A stretch of DNA of 64,000 nt, taken from Undaria pinnatifida (lineage: Eukaryota; Sar; Phaeophyceae; Laminariales; Alariaceae). Position numbers and translations under genes: made by a program. Below, piece by piece: positions 1 through 12,240 of this stretch. The notes below the pieces were generated by a model that did no database searches, was not told the DNA's origin, and saw only the letters and a program-made list of their open reading frames with translations. Location: contig JABAKD010000017.1 of the NCBI GenBank assembly GCA_012845835.1, positions 734,001 to 798,000 on the forward strand, given 5' to 3'. Each line of letters starts with the position of its first letter. Positions within the stretch are counted from its first letter, which is position 1.

Positions 1-2032
1 CCGCCGCATCTGCTGCACGGACAGCCGGGACTCGCGCCGCCTCCCGCTGCGCCCTTTTAGCATTAGTTTCGGCCGTGGCGGCAGCTGAGGTCGCGGCGGC
101 TTGATCTAGAAGTTGTTTTTGCTGTCTCTCTTCAGCTACAGCCCGGCGCAACAAATCCGTAGTATCGCCATGTATTGCATCATAAGCAATCTTGTTTTCC
201 CGCTCCTGTTCTTCCTGATCTCTGACCTGTTTGGCCAACGCCTGGGAAATTTTCCGTTCCTCCTTCTTTGCCTTGCCCCGCTGTAAGGCAATATCCTGCA
301 GCTGTCGTTCCAAATCTCGACGCTCCTTGGTAAGACGACGATGAGTTGCTTCTAGGGCTGCTAAATCAGGGGAGGCTTGGGCTAGCCTAGTCTTGGCCGC
401 TGCAAACTCAGCAGCAGCACGGTCGACTTTTGCACGCGACCTAGATGCCTCTTCCTGTAGTCCTGTATTATTGCGCTTCGCGGTGCGTGAGGAACGTCCG
501 CGGGAACGACCAGGGGAAAGCAGACAAGCAAACCTATTAGTGGTGGCAACTGCTGGACGCGGCCAGGCCTCCGAGGACACAGAGTCAACACGAACTGCTA
601 CTCTTGTCGGTGAACCCGAATCAGAATCCGAGTCTGAATACACCGGGGTGTCTGTGCTGCTGTTACTTCCAAAGGAGCGCGCGTATTGTTCATCGGCAGC
701 TTCCTGCTCCGCCCGTTCGACCGCGTCCGCGGCATTCAATTCCGCCTGAATGGCGCGAGCTAGCATTTCGTCCGTCTCATATCGGCGACGAGTGACAGCT
801 ACGGGGGGCGCCACAGCTGCTCCCCCAACCCCTTCGGGCTCCACCTTCACCCTTTGGGTGCGACCATCATGAACTACAACGGGCACGATGGCCCCGTCAG
901 GCCCTGCTGCCGTGGTTACCAGGCTCGCATTAGGGTCGAAACCAACTGCCCGCATGCGATCTTCATGCGACCAACCCAACCGAGAAAATAACATACACAA
1001 ATCGGCAACATCTGATTCCGACGGCGGGCGACCTAACTCAGACAGAGCTCTTACCGCCGCAACTGGCGCAGACACAGTAGGAGACGAGGAGGCAGCTACT
1101 GGCCCAGGCGCTGGGCCCTTTCCCTCCGGCGAGGGCGGAACGACGGGGGAAGGCGGGGTGTCGTTTCCTCCCTTCCCTTCCTTGCCAGGCGGGGAGGACG
1201 GGCGGGCTTCGGGCGATTTTACTGCAGCAACATCCCGGTACGACATAAAACGCACAGGAAAATCCAGGAGATGTTTTGGTGGTAGCGACATTGGTGGGGG
1301 TGTTGGGATGGGGTGTGACGAGAGTACCCCAACACGCGAGGATTGACTACCTTGGCCCGATTGGTTACTGCCGTCGCTACTCCCGTGGCGAGAACGTGTC
1401 TTGTTCGGCAAAAAGTCCGCAAGGCTACGGGCGGAAGGGCGTGGCGGTGAATCTTTTTGGGCCGAAAAATTACGTACGCCGGTTGGTTTTTTGCTCGCTT
1501 TTTGAGACGAAATAGTACGTGCACGAGGAGTTTGCTGACTCGTAGTTTCTGGCGACCCGCTACCACCGTGTTGCATGTCTGTACTGGTACGACGTGAGGC
1601 AATACTGCCATCATGACTGTGAGGTACGTAACGCGGCGACGACATGTTCATACTCAAAGCAGTATCCGACGGAGCAAGAGAAGGAGTAGGCGACGAGGCA
1701 GCAGTAGACGGTGAAACATCATTTTGTATCATCATGCTACTCGTTGCTTCTTGGTCAGATGCGCTACTCGGTTCATGACGACGATAAAGCTCACAGCTCT
1801 CAACCCCAGCGACCGTTTTATCTGTAGGCATAGTCGGGCTACCACGGGTACTCCCACCCGATGAACCAGGGTCAACCCCCTGAGAACGCCCGACAGCGTC
1901 GCGCGCCTGCGCACGCGCCGCCCTACTTTGAGACCTCGTCCGAGGAACGCTAACGGACAGGTCTACCCCCTGCCGATGAGCATCCCTCCCCTTCCCCAAA
2001 CTCTGCTTACCCATTTTGTTGGCAGAAGACAT
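1..2032 (-). CDS. Partial large protein, Ser/Pro-rich then coiled coil; possible gag of an LTR element
   Basis: An uninterrupted frame of at least 677 codons starts at the ATG at 2032-2030 (A at -3) and leaves the window at base 1, so the C-terminus is missing. The N-terminal ~350 residues are low-complexity Ser/Pro/Thr/Arg. A compact segment follows at roughly residues 350-440 (it includes LGWSHEDRMRAVGFDPN and VVVHDGRTQRVKVEP), then an acidic SDSDSDSGSP stretch. From about residue 560 the sequence is highly charged and Glu/Lys/Arg/Gln-rich (such as TKERRDLERQLQDIALQRGK), typical of a coiled coil. I do not recognise a named domain. About 47 bases upstream of the ATG lies TGGCGTCGTCGAGCAG, similar to the primer-binding sites of the two TRIMs at 37-39 kb, and beyond it an AATAAA. 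A retrotransposon gag is therefore my preferred inference; a host coiled-coil protein is the alternative. No break is seen in the visible part. Confidence 0.55.
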   Translation of the reverse strand, partial: MSSANKMGKQSLGKGRDAHRQGVDLSVSVPRTRSQSRAARAQARDAVGRSQGVDPGSSGGSTRGSPTMPTDKTVAGVESCELYRRHEPSSASDQEATSSMMIQNDVSPSTAASSPTPSLAPSDTALSMNMSSPRYVPHSHDGSIASRRTSTDMQHGGSGSPETTSQQTPRARTISSQKASKKPTGVRNFSAQKDSPPRPSARSLADFLPNKTRSRHGSSDGSNQSGQGSQSSRVGVLSSHPIPTPPPMSLPPKHLLDFPVRFMSYRDVAAVKSPEARPSSPPGKEGKGGNDTPPSPVVPPSPEGKGPAPGPVAASSSPTVSAPVAAVRALSELGRPPSESDVADLCMLFSRLGWSHEDRMRAVGFDPNASLVTTAAGPDGAIVPVVVHDGRTQRVKVEPEGVGGAAVAPPVAVTRRRYETDEMLARAIQAELNAADAVERAEQEAADEQYARSFGSNSSTDTPVYSDSDSDSGSPTRVAVRVDSVSSEAWPRPAVATTNRFACLLSPGRSRGRSSRTAKRNNTGLQEEASRSRAKVDRAAAEFAAAKTRLAQASPDLAALEATHRRLTKERRDLERQLQDIALQRGKAKKEERKISQALAKQVRDQEEQERENKIAYDAIHGDTTDLLRRAVAEERQQKQLLDQAAATSAAATAETNAKRAQREAARVPAVRAADAA

Positions 2033-3685
2033 ATTTTCCCGATGAACCTAGAAGGACACAGAACTGCTCGACGACGCCACTGAAAGGAGATGGGGTCTGG
2101 CTGACTCCTTTGTAGATGCTGATGTGTAAACTGGTTGCTGATGTTCGTGGTGTCGGTACAGTGGCTCAAGATCAAGGAAAATTAACTTTTATTAGTGTCT
2201 CTGCAGAAATGGTTGAGAGCAGGGAAGTGACGAGACTGATCCGATGTGGCTCGTTTTCCTTGCTCATTTTGCTCCAAATTGCTACATAACTCTTCCTATT
2301 TTCAACAACACAAAGCAGTACTTCAACAGTACCTGTAGGAAAAACAGGCTCTCCTCAGATAACTGTTACTTAACGCCTACATAGACTACCTTCACTAGCA
2401 AAGACTCACTTCTTCTCAAGCTTCCAGTGACTCCTCTGTCCTTGCTCTGTCTAGCCTTGCTACTTTCGTCTCCAACTGACACTTGTCTTTCCTCTCTTTG
2501 AGATTATCCTATTTTCTCTGTGCAATAACCCATGAAAATGTCACCAAACTACTGAGTTTTAATGTACATTTTCCCGTTGGTTCCTCTCAGTTCATAATTA
2601 ATCTCTTCCTGCCTTAATTCGGTAAAACCTGTCATTCCTCATGAACTAAATTCCGTCATAACACAACTGAACAAAGAGGATAGCCGGAATTCTTGCTCAT
2701 GAAGAAATTGCATTTTCCCTAATCAAACATCCAATTCTTCTAAATTGAAACCTTCTGTCTCCAGTCTCATCGCAAATGAACCTTTTTCTATACTAATTCC
2801 TAGTAAATTTCCAATCTCACCACAGGAGCCACAATGGGGCTATTCTGGCCACCCATGCTGTCACAGGCCATTGCCAGCAGCGACCAGCACCTTAGCAACT
2901 CAGGCTCCTGCGTTTAACAGTTGCTCCCGGTGGCCCCTATTGATACATGAAGCAGTGTGGTATCACCGAGACCCACACAGCACATACACACCCTGTGATC
3001 AGGTTTGTCCACCAAGTGATGTTGTGGTCGTTTTTTCCTTCCGCTCCAAGAGCGCATACTTTCCAGTGACCCTTGGACTAAGGGCTTCTTCTACGATACT
3101 CCAGACGTGAGAGCATTCGCAAACCTGTTTGTTTCCATGATTGTTCTCGCTGTGAAGTGCCCATCCATGACACAGGTACATCTTCTGCAACTATGTACAG
3201 GCTGGATTGCTGGCCGACACGATCGCATCGAGATAAATAGACAGGGCAGGACGTGAACACATTGCTTCATTCCCCTTTGAACGCCCAGAACTTCAATATT
3301 GCGAGTATTCGGCAAAACAGCGACATCATGTGCCAAACAACGGCATTTGTACGAAATTGTAATGCAAATCGCAACAGTGCACAATCGCACCAGTAGCGAT
3401 GTTACTGCTTGCCAATGCTTATTCGGTTATAATGTCTGACTTTGCATATAATTCGTTTTCGTGGGGCTATTAATAGCAACAGGCAACGATTAACTGTAAG
3501 TTATGCCAATTTTGCGGGTGATCCAGCAGCCGTTTTTTTTTTAGCGATCCACTATTAATAGTGTAACCCAGTGATCCACGTGCCAAAATAGTCCATGTGA
3601 CTCACTATCAATAGGAAGCATGGTGACCCACTTACGCATTACACTATATAAATCTGGTACATACATGTTAAAAAAACATTGTAAC
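2033..3685. other. Unassigned; possible LTR/leader upstream of the left-edge frame
   Basis: No convincing gene. On the minus strand, 2079-2064 resembles a primer-binding site and AATAAAA lies at 2193-2187. If the left-edge frame is a gag, its LTR should start near 2080. I could not find the other LTR end. The rest is AT-rich, with only short shadow frames. Confidence 0.3.
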
Positions 3686-3687
3686 GA

Positions 3688-3765
3688 CGTCAGCTGTGAG
3701 TAGGACGACTTTAGCTCGATACGTATCTTTGCAGGCTGCATACTAAGTCGATCGCCCGTCTTTAG
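3688..3765 (-). repeat. Diverged copy of the TATA/ATG cassette repeat
   Basis: Read on the plus strand, GACGTCAGC(T)GTGAGT is followed by CTTTGCAGGCTGC. This is the same order and spacing as in the better copies at 35.3 and 37.6 kb. The copy is diverged, and the ATG seen in the other copies is altered here. Confidence 0.5.
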
Positions 3766-3965
3766 TAAGTTCCATAAATCAAAACCTAACATAAGATTTG
3801 TTCCCGTACCGCCCTCGATCTCCCTTACGTATTAGCAGCATCAACCGCACCAGCGCAGATATACAACGCACTCTACAACAAAGCTTTTGCTGGCATCATC
3901 CAGGACCAACTTCGTCAGAGAACAGTAGAAAAAGAGAAAATCAAATGTCAATATTATTGGCACAT

Positions 3966-4062
3966 TTTTCTTCTTTTTTTTTTTCAAATCCTCCGGCGGA
4001 TGGGGAAAACTAAAGCTTAAGCTCACCACACTTCCACGCATTTTCATACGCGTCGTGTGTCG
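3966..4062 (-). mobile_element. 76-nt mini-retroposon (full-length copy 1) with poly(A)
   Basis: Read on the minus strand it starts CGACACACGACGCG and ends CCCCATCCGCCGGAGGAT, followed by an A-rich tail (the T run at 3966-3987). It shares both ends with the copies at 51.5 and 61.4 kb. The inner stem is kept here through G-U-compatible changes, closing a GAAA loop. The element encodes no protein, and no RNA polymerase III A/B boxes are visible. Confidence 0.75.
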
Positions 4063-4991
4063 AAATTTGTACGGTACAGGACAATTAATACGAAACAGAT
4101 ATCCGGGCCAAGCATGGATTTCCTATTTTTTCTTTTTCAGCCGTTTTTAGCTTCTTTCTTACTCTCGCCGGCCAGACATTGCTGTGGAGAAATCTATTAT
4201 TAATAGCTGATTTCTTATTTTGGCATCATTAACTTAAAATTCGTTCATGTTGACAAGTTACATGTTGGTGCCACTATTGACGGTACGCCCCGTTACCTGG
4301 TCGCCCATGCTTACGTTCGGGGTCCTGACCTGACCCTTCCGCGTATACTCTTACGGGTGGGCACGGACACCGAGGGCTAACGTGCTCGACAATGGATTTC
4401 GAAAGTTTCCGCGCACGCCCCTTCCCCTTGGGTGAGTACTGGGTATCCCCGCTGACGTCAGGAATTTCCCCGCCGTCCTTCCCCTCTTCCCCCTTTCACA
4501 ACCATTGCGAGATCTGGCCCCTCCCAGATCATTATCACTCTCTCTATCTACTAGGGTTCCCACCCGAGTCCTTCTTTTCCCGTCGCCCCCCGCCCCCCCC
4601 GCTCCTGCCCCATCTCAACTTGCACTATTAGTAGCAATCAATGCTGCTGTTCTCGTATAACACGCTTTCTTCGTTGTCGTCATCGTTTTCAACTTTCCCT
4701 TCGATATGTACCTTCTGGCACAAGTGTAGTTGTTGCCGACCCCCTCGTGTCCGGTCGCAATGGTGGATGGGACGATAAACCTCCACGGGCTCGCTGTTGT
4801 ACTCCTCCTCGTTGAGGGTGCCGCCACATCGTAGATACTACAGCGTGTCAAGGTGGGCATCAGTCTCTGCAGACACACCGCGTTCGAGCGCAGTGCTCTT
4901 CAACTCTTCAAACTGCTTCGTGTTCAAGGCTCCCTTGTGTTTTAACTCCGCCTATGCGGAGAGTGTTTGGAGTTTATATATAACCGCATGC
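4063..4991. other. Unassigned; TATA-like sequence near the right end
   Basis: No gene recognised. Short open frames run through C-rich sequence. TTTATATATAACC at about 4972-4984 sits just before the duplicated unit at 4992 and could be the core promoter of whatever that unit derives from. Confidence 0.25.
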
Positions 4992-5491
4992 GTGGGACTG
5001 TAAGTAGTCCCTTCGCAGGCTTCTCTTCGGTATAAGGGGGTGTGGAGACACACCGCGGCAGGTTGTGTGCCTAACCGCTCTTTCGAGGGCCAACGATGAG
5101 GGAACACCTTAGAGTGCTATCGAGGAGCCTGGATGGTCTTGAAGGATTATGGTGATATCGAGGCGGTACGATCTATGGAATAGGGCCTGGTATCCACATC
5201 AGCCCCCCCCTTGTTTTGGACGTTCAAGCGTGCGCTTTTTGTACAAGAGGTGTCGCGATTCCTGCCGAGACGCCAATTGTGGGACTGTATTTCCTTCGCA
5301 GGTTTCTCTTCGGTATAAGGAGGTGTGGAGACACACCGAGGTAGGTTGTGTGCGTAACCAAACTCTCGAGGGTCAACGATGAGGGAACACCTCAGAGTGC
5401 CGTCGAGGAGCCAGGATGGACTTGAAGGATGATGATGATAACGAGGCGGTACGATCTAGCAAATAGGGCCTGGTATCCACACATGCAACAT
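4992..5491 (+). repeat. Tandem duplication, ~215-bp units offset by 287 bp
   Basis: The unit at 4992-5210 is repeated at 5279-5491. Both run from GTGGGACTGTA through GGTATAAGG, GTGTGGAGACACACCG and CAACGATGAGGGAACACC to GGGCCTGGTATCCACA. A unique ~68-bp spacer separates them. The origin of the unit is not recognised. Confidence 0.75.
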
Positions 5492-5673
5492 CATGCTTTG
5501 AGCACGGCAATATCTGTGTCCTTGGTCTGCTACTACTGGGTCTGGTCGTCTGTTCTTCCCTTGTGTCCTCCCTGGTAGCGGCGGGGTTGTTCTTCAAAAC
5601 AACATTTTGGGGGGGTTTCCCTGTCGAAAATGTTGCTCATTTTTAGGGGGGTGATATTATTGCAGTAGTAACC

Positions 5674-6005
5674 GGTCGCCCCGGTGGCGTATCAGGTTCT
5701 CCTCGAGCCTGGTATAGGTCAGTTTCGTGAGTTCGAGCCCCGCCGAATGCATACTCGTATAAATTCGTTGGGACTTTTTCTTGTGCACAAATTGACTTGC
5801 GGAAAGCGCGAGAGCGTGAGTTCGCAACACTCGATGAAAAATCGACGAGCAGTGGGATTGCTGAACCCTACGCGCGATAAAAATTGAAGGCAATAACCGG
5901 GGGGGGAGAAGGGACGACACCTGTGACCACGGCTTGTCCAGAAGCTGGAAAGTAGAAGTGTGCGAAAAAAATGAATAAAAATAAAATAAAATAAAATATT
6001 AAACG
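5674..6005 (+). mobile_element. tRNA-derived SINE, complete copy
   Basis: A tRNA-like head has an A box (TGGCGTATCAGG) and a B box (GAGTTCGAGCCCC). A ~200-bp body follows, ending GGCTTGTCCAGAAGCTGG and then AAGTAGAAGTGTG, and the tail is an (AAAAT)n-like A-rich run. Two relatives lie in the window: one at 35.5-36.7 kb interrupted by a TIR element, and one cut off by the right edge. This is the least disturbed copy. Confidence 0.8.
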
Positions 6006-9000
6006 ACGAAACAAACTGACGCCCAAAAACAAAATACCGTCGACGATTACACTGCTGTACGCAGTACCTGGTCAAAATTTAAAAGTTACCTGAAAAGATA
6101 AAAATGAGTCACTCACAGCCACCGGACCCGGCGGCAGGCTGACCGAAGGCGGTCGGTGCTTCGCCCCACGGTGGTATGGGGCCTTTGTTATGTTGTGGCG
6201 GAGGATCAGCCTGGTGGCGTTCTAGGTTTTAGGGAGATATCACCCTGACTGTTTTTTAGTGTGTGTTGTACTGCATGTAAAGTGTGGTACCAGTGTTGGG
6301 GGTGATTTTTTCGCGGCCAGGTTTTGACCCGGAATTACTCTCTAAATGTAACATTGATGTCGAACAGTAGCGAAAACACCTCCATTTGAGATAAATGTTT
6401 CCGTTTTAACGCTTGCATTGCCTCTCCCCACGACATGCAACTATCACAAGAACACACGGCTGGAGGCGTTTCGCGAGACGAGGTCTACCTGCGCTACCGA
6501 TTCTATGGTGGGCGGGTCACGTAAATTGATACTTTTTTTAGCAACTCAGATCCACGCTCGCGAGTAGCTACCGACCGCTCTTATGGTTTTCGACCTCGCA
6601 AGAGGGACCGCCATGTGGCATGTATGCTTTTTGTGCGCGAACAGTCTTGCAGCTTTCAAATATGAGTATAGACAGTTGAATATATCGAAGTCACAACTGA
6701 CATTTTAGGTAGTTCTCTATTTCGTCTCAGACGCTAGTCTAATTGAGTAGGATTGAGTGGCCATAACGCAGTCGTGAAAATGCGGGTACCCCCTCGCTAC
6801 CGTTGCTTTGACCCAACCACGCACAAGGCTTCGCTCAGTTTGTTCAGGGGGTTTCCTGCGTATTTGGCAGCAACGAAAACCCACGTGCTTGTTGTAGTCG
6901 CATTGCTATTATTCACACTACAGTATCACATGATATTTTGTCGCTGGGGTCAATTGGGATTTTGTGGGGCTCCGCGGGTCAAAACGAAAAAATACACTCG
7001 AAATCCAGGAGAAATACGTTTTTGACTTTTTAACAGAAGAAGTAATACTTTTTCGGGTACAATAACGACCTATTGTGACTCCCTATCGAACACGGCATGA
7101 CTCCAGTTCTGGACCTTGGGACTTGTTCCGACCAGCGTACAGCTTGTTTGTTGTAGTGTGTGGCAGGTGTTCGGGGCCTTAGTTCTGCAAGGGAGGGCAG
7201 TCAATGCTGTGTTGTATCTTGGCACGTTATTCCTCAGAAGCGAGAATTTTGATTGTTCCAGAGCTCATGTCGGGTATCTACAGTCTACGTTGGCTGCGTA
7301 GGACGCTATGCACGGTTGCACTATTAATAGAGATACCAAGGTAGGTTCACCTACCGCGGCAGGGCTCGGCGTTACCATCGATATGTGAGTTATTGCGGTA
7401 TCAGCAGCCTAGAAAACTTTTCAAAATTCAAATTCTACGTGTAGGAAAGGTGTGGGAAGTTGTTGTTTGTAAGGGGCGTTTTTTGCGATGAAAAAGGCAC
7501 CGAATTGATCCAGCGCTGGAGCCAAAACATATGTCCGATGATGTACGCTCTCTCAAAAACTGCCGTGGGTGAGACGGTTCGATCATTAGCAGTGGAGAAA
7601 TGTCGTTCTAGGTGGACAACCGTCAAAGACCAAACTTATACCGTGAATAGTATTGCAGCTGTTAAATAATCGGATTTTTGCTTTTGTCAAAAAGACTGTG
7701 CACAGTGCTGTTATAGTTTTGGGCCCTAGGTGCCTTTTAGGCTCCGTAGCTAGATTCGATGCCTCAGAAATCAGCATGCCGTCCTCCGCAAACTGTACAC
7801 GGCTTGCCACGAGAATAGCACCGGCAGAAGCTGCTACTTTGCGTGCCTCCCGAGAACCGGCGAGCCATGATCTGTGATGCGTGCGTGTCGCACGGGATGA
7901 GAAAGAGCTCGGTTTGTGCATGATCGCTCGATCGCACACAACTGATGTGCGGTGTTCATTTGGAGTCGATTAGGAGGGAGACCTTTTCGCGCTCATGTTT
8001 CAGCGATACATTCGAGTTTTTTTGTGCACCTAGGCCATGGATTGCTTCATCGGATTGCGCTTTCAAATACACCAAAGTAAGGCTTTCGGTGGTTTGAAGA
8101 GCTCCGCCAGTGAGGTTCCGTTGAAATTGGTAGCACCGTTCAATACAACATCTACAGAACTAAGATTTTTTTGCTGTTGTTGTAGAGCCCCCTAGGTGGG
8201 GTTGTTTTTTTTTAAAGTTGGTAGCGCGTGTCAATACCAAAATCGACAGAACTAACCAAGTTTACCGTTCGTACCGAGGAACACCTCGAAGAGCGTTCCA
8301 TGTCGTTGAACGCGTGGGTGGTGCTAGTGGGCGGGTCCACATACATTACCGGAAACGGTGATCAGTGAATGAGGACATGGCGAATTGCAAGGGTTTTCGG
8401 GGTGACCACATCTTGGAAATAGCCCGTTTTGTGTTAGAGGCGTTTTCTGGGCTCCTGGACTTCCTGTCACATCTGGACCAACATGATGTGCCCGAGATTC
8501 TGATTGTCTTCATCGGCTCTGCTATCGTGGTGTGTTGCTCCAAATGCACTGCTCATGGAATGTGAAACTGTGAGTATTGACTAAGCATAGAGTCCCTTGC
8601 TCTTGATGTGGGCTGTGTTGACGTCAGCCTCAATTTTGAATGTGCGTCGAACCGTGGCGTGCTTGCCAATTCGCGCCCGCGAGTTAGTCGAATCGTTGTA
8701 TTCCTATCTCCACGCTTGGTTGCGCCGACATAGACTCCATCTCTCTCGTGCTCTCGCTTTCTTTCTCTGCCTCTCTCCTTGAGAAAATGTGTTTCTCTCT
8801 GGGTACTTCATTAGACAACACCAAGTGCTTGAAAGGACTCTGTGAGTCTCAAAACTCCGTCTGCTGTTGTTGTTTCTCCCCTCATGGTTGCTGTGTCCGC
8901 TAGTAAAATAGTATTTTTTTCCGTCATCAAGCCGCCTCGTCATCTAAGGGCTATTTTGCTGACGAAGATAGCAAAAAGGGTTTCATCATCTGATGATGGT

Positions 9001-10361
9001 GGCAGGTGCGCACCCTGTGAATATAATTCCACCTGTTCTTGTTTTTCTCGCTAGCTACTGAAGCTGTGACACACGGATCGCTTAACTTACCGTGGCGTCG
9101 GCTACTAACCTCCACGAAAGGGCACGCGAATATGTGGTGCAGCCCACGATTGCTTCAATCGGTTTGCGCTGTTCGACAACTGCTTTTTATTTTTTTCGAG
9201 AATCGAGATTGTAGCGCCGGCTGAGGATGTTAGAGCCAAGGAATAATTACTTTGTGTATCAGTTTATCAACCGGCGTATGGTTAAGCACTAACATATGAA
9301 CCTTGAGAGGCGGGCTTAGGTAGGTGTAATACCCTTCGTTTGGCAGCCTAGGCTGGACTAGGATACTGGTGCAAGCGGCCCTGCACCTCACTCAAAAAGG
9401 GGCATGTTTACGTATATCTGGTGTTGTCGCTGCATCACAAACTACTCAACTGGGGCCTATATCGCTAGACGGGGTAGCTACTCGCGGGAATGGTCCTGAT
9501 CCGCGGCAAAAAAGGCCCAATACGTGCTCTCCCCGCCGTAGGCTTAATCTTGACCCTCACTTCTAGTCCACGCGTCTTGAGCGTCGTCTGAAAAATGTGC
9601 TCGGTTGCACGAATAAATCCGTCCGTTCTCATTTTAGGCTCCGTTCCCATTTTTCAGAAAACTCTGTTTAAATGGTGTTCCCGTGCCAGTGGTAGCTTAT
9701 GCCACGCAAGACCCCGGCTGCCGTGACATATGCAACGGGAGAGGCCGATGCCTACGTACAAATAAGTGTGTCTGCCGCACATGTCAGCCATTTAGCGAAC
9801 CGGCGTGTTGAATAGCGCCACCGGTAGATTCCTCTCGCGGTGTAAGAATATGTTTCCTCGATCGCGGGCGTCGGCCTAGGCGTCGGTACGGTACAACCCA
9901 CCAAGTTTGGCGTCGGTCCCCTAAGTATACCATAAAAACGGTCGTAAGAGCAAGTTTCACCAAAGCCCATTGGCGTATTTCCCGTCGTGCCTTGATTTAG
10001 CCGATACGTTATTCCGTCTGAATGGGCTGTCTCCCCAATGGAGGCGTTATTCAACATTCTTGGAGGTGTATGGGATATCATTCCCGCTTGACTATTACCC
10101 AATGGTGTGTGGCATCATGTTCGGCTTGAACGTTTTGTCTCAGGCGGCTGCGGGGCTACGAATGGAGATAATCAGAAGACGAACCACGGCATTACATCGA
10201 TGTGCCTACTATGTGGATATTCCGAGACGTGACAACTAAGCATTGCAAAAAACGTTGTCCGGCTGTCCCACATTCAGGAACATAAAATCCATGCCACGCG
10301 CCGGCGCTACCGGGATTCAATCAACAAGAGTAGGATTTCCGCTCAACATAGAGCGGACGTA
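6006..10361. other. No supported gene; diffuse old repeats
   Basis: Several frames of 60-120 codons overlap each other on opposite strands (7435-7939, 8346-8565, 9752-10239), and none resembles a known family. A degraded motif at about 8013-8112 (TTTTTTGTGCACCTAGGCCATGG onward) recurs in diverged form at about 12745-12835. A pair of ~80-bp units around 8113-8260 shares GTTGGTAGC and ACAGAACTAA. Exons of an intron-rich gene cannot be excluded from sequence alone. Confidence 0.3.
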
Positions 10362-11760
10362 ATGACGGCGCTTGCGGAGCTACTCTCCAACCAGTACGCG
10401 TTTTTCGCTGAGTTGTCGCGGGTGTGGAGAGCCGCATGGGGGAAGTTACCAAAACGTACGCAAGCCATAACATTGGACATCAGTATCTCGCAGCCACAGT
10501 TGCAGTGGAGCTTTGGTAGTTGCGTGAACCGCGACGTGATGAAGAAGCCGACCGAGTTGGTGGTCTTATCGTGGAGCATTGCAGGCTTGACGTTCTTCGG
10601 TGTTATTGCTTGCACGGATGCGTGCTACTTCCCAGAGCATACTTCAAGGCTGCGGCTCGAGATGACCTTGAAATGACCCGGTGGGTCCTTGACCATAATT
10701 GTGCTTGGCGTGAGGTTCTTTGCACAGCGGCTGCGGCGGGGGGAAGTCTGTGCATTCTTCAGTGGGCAAGCGCTAACGACTGCCTTTGGGACGAAACTAC
10801 TTGCAGCGAGGCTGCCGGTTCAGAGCATCTTGATATCCTGCAGTGGGCACGGTCGAACAATTGTCCTTGGGATAGCCATTCGTGCTCCGGGGCTGCTGCG
10901 GATGGCCATCTGGGCGTTCTTTAGTTAGCTCGGGCTTCTGGCTGTGATTGGTACCACTGAACGTGTGACCGTGCCGCCGCCGGTGGCCACCTGGAACCGC
11001 TCCAGTGGGCGAGGGATGAGCGGTGTCCATGGGACAGCGTGCTGTGATTGACCGCAATTAAAATCGAGCACCTGGATACGCTGCAGAGGTTGGTGTCGCG
11101 TGGTTGCCCATGGACCAGGTGACCCACTAGCAGAGCAGCTGCAGATAAGGGCATCTTCATACCATTAAGTGGACTTGTCGTAACCGTCCCACACGGGGCA
11201 CCCAAAGTGTACGTGAGAAGGCTGCCATCGAAGGGCACCTGTCCGTCCTTCAGTGGGCACGAGCTTACAATTTCTACTGGGATGCTCCTACGTACTGTAT
11301 AGCAATGCTGAATTTATTGGCGGCTTGAGTGTTCTTCAGTGGGCGCGAGCTAACGGCTATTGTTGTGGAATTTGCACTAGTTTGGCGGAAGCCGGTAGAG
11401 ATCATCTTGAGGTGTTGAAGTGGGCCTAATGAAATGGCTGCCCCTTGGATATCTGCGTGTGTGCCGCGGCCGCCGGGGAAGGTCATCTGGAGGTGCTTAT
11501 ATGGGCACGGTGCAACGGCTGTCCATGTGATAAAAACATGTGCACCAAAGCGGCCAAGTATAAACATTTGCATGTGTTGCAGTGGGCACGTCGGGAATGG
11601 CTGCTCATGAGACCGTTATACGAACAGGACGGCTGATAGGACGGGGCACGCGGTTGTGAAGGAGTGGGCAGGAGGAAACGGTTGCCCCCAGAGTGCCTAG
11701 GGAGGTTTATATCAGCAGCTTTTTCAGAGTGTCTGGCTTACAAGTTTGAAGTGGTTGTGT
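10362..11760 (+). pseudogene. Ankyrin-repeat pseudogene (27-aa repeat family), copy 1
   Basis: The N-terminal segment (ALAELLSNQYAFFAELSRVW, then LPKRTQAIT) matches the start of the intact gene at 25.6-27.4 kb. A frameshift near 10540 moves the coding frame. The next ~130 codons carry recognisable units such as EHLDILQWARSNNCPWD. A TAG at about 10923 (after ADGHLGVL) and further stops at about 10963, 11044 and 11120 break the rest. Repeat units such as GHLEVLIWARCNGCPCD can still be followed to about 11.6 kb. It is a host gene copy, dead, in direct orientation to none of the other copies (all minus). Confidence 0.85.
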
Positions 11761-11871
11761 GTTTACGAGGTTTCTACTGGCCGTTCCTACGATAAACCAA
11801 GGATTTCAAAGACGTCGTGATGACCACCACAGCAAACGTTTGCCAAGAATGGCTGCGGAGCCATCTCTCCT

Positions 11872-12240
11872 GTGATTAGTGGGGAGCGGATTGTCCAACA
11901 GAGGTTTGTCTTTCTTTTCGCGACGCAAGCATCGTACATGGATCTCGTGTTGTTTGACATTGAGGGGTGTGCTGACGAGAGCGACGTTGGATGCGGCGTT
12001 CGGGAATTCAAGCTTGTAGACGGAGGAACTTGCTTCTCTATCTGTTGTAATCGTTGCTTTGTTCATTCAGAAACGAAATCATATCCAGGCATTTCTTGCA
12101 TAATATACATGCCTTCGTATTTCGGGAGATGCAAGTGCGGTACACACTTTGAATCGTACTCGCATCGCGGCTCGTGCTATGCATGTGAGAGTACCTTCGA
12201 GCCAATGCGCTCATCAGACTGCCTTCGCCGTGCCCATTAA
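11872..12240 (+). CDS. Hypothetical 122-aa Cys-rich protein
   Basis: This frame starts just past the ankyrin pseudogene. The C-terminal half has several Cys pairs (CCNRC, GRCKCG, SCYAC) and His residues that could form a small zinc-binding fold. No family is recognised and an overlapping minus-strand frame exists, so it may be chance or an old fragment. Confidence 0.25.
   Translation: MISGERIVQQRFVFLFATQASYMDLVLFDIEGCADESDVGCGVREFKLVDGGTCFSICCNRCFVHSETKSYPGISCIIYMPSYFGRCKCGTHFESYSHRGSCYACESTFEPMRSSDCLRRAH

Noticed and set aside
7586-7939. 117-codon minus frame with FAEDGMLIS, reminiscent of an EsV-1-7 unit (HAEDGML).
   Set aside because: Only five or six residues match and there is no Cys/His spacing. 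Probably chance.
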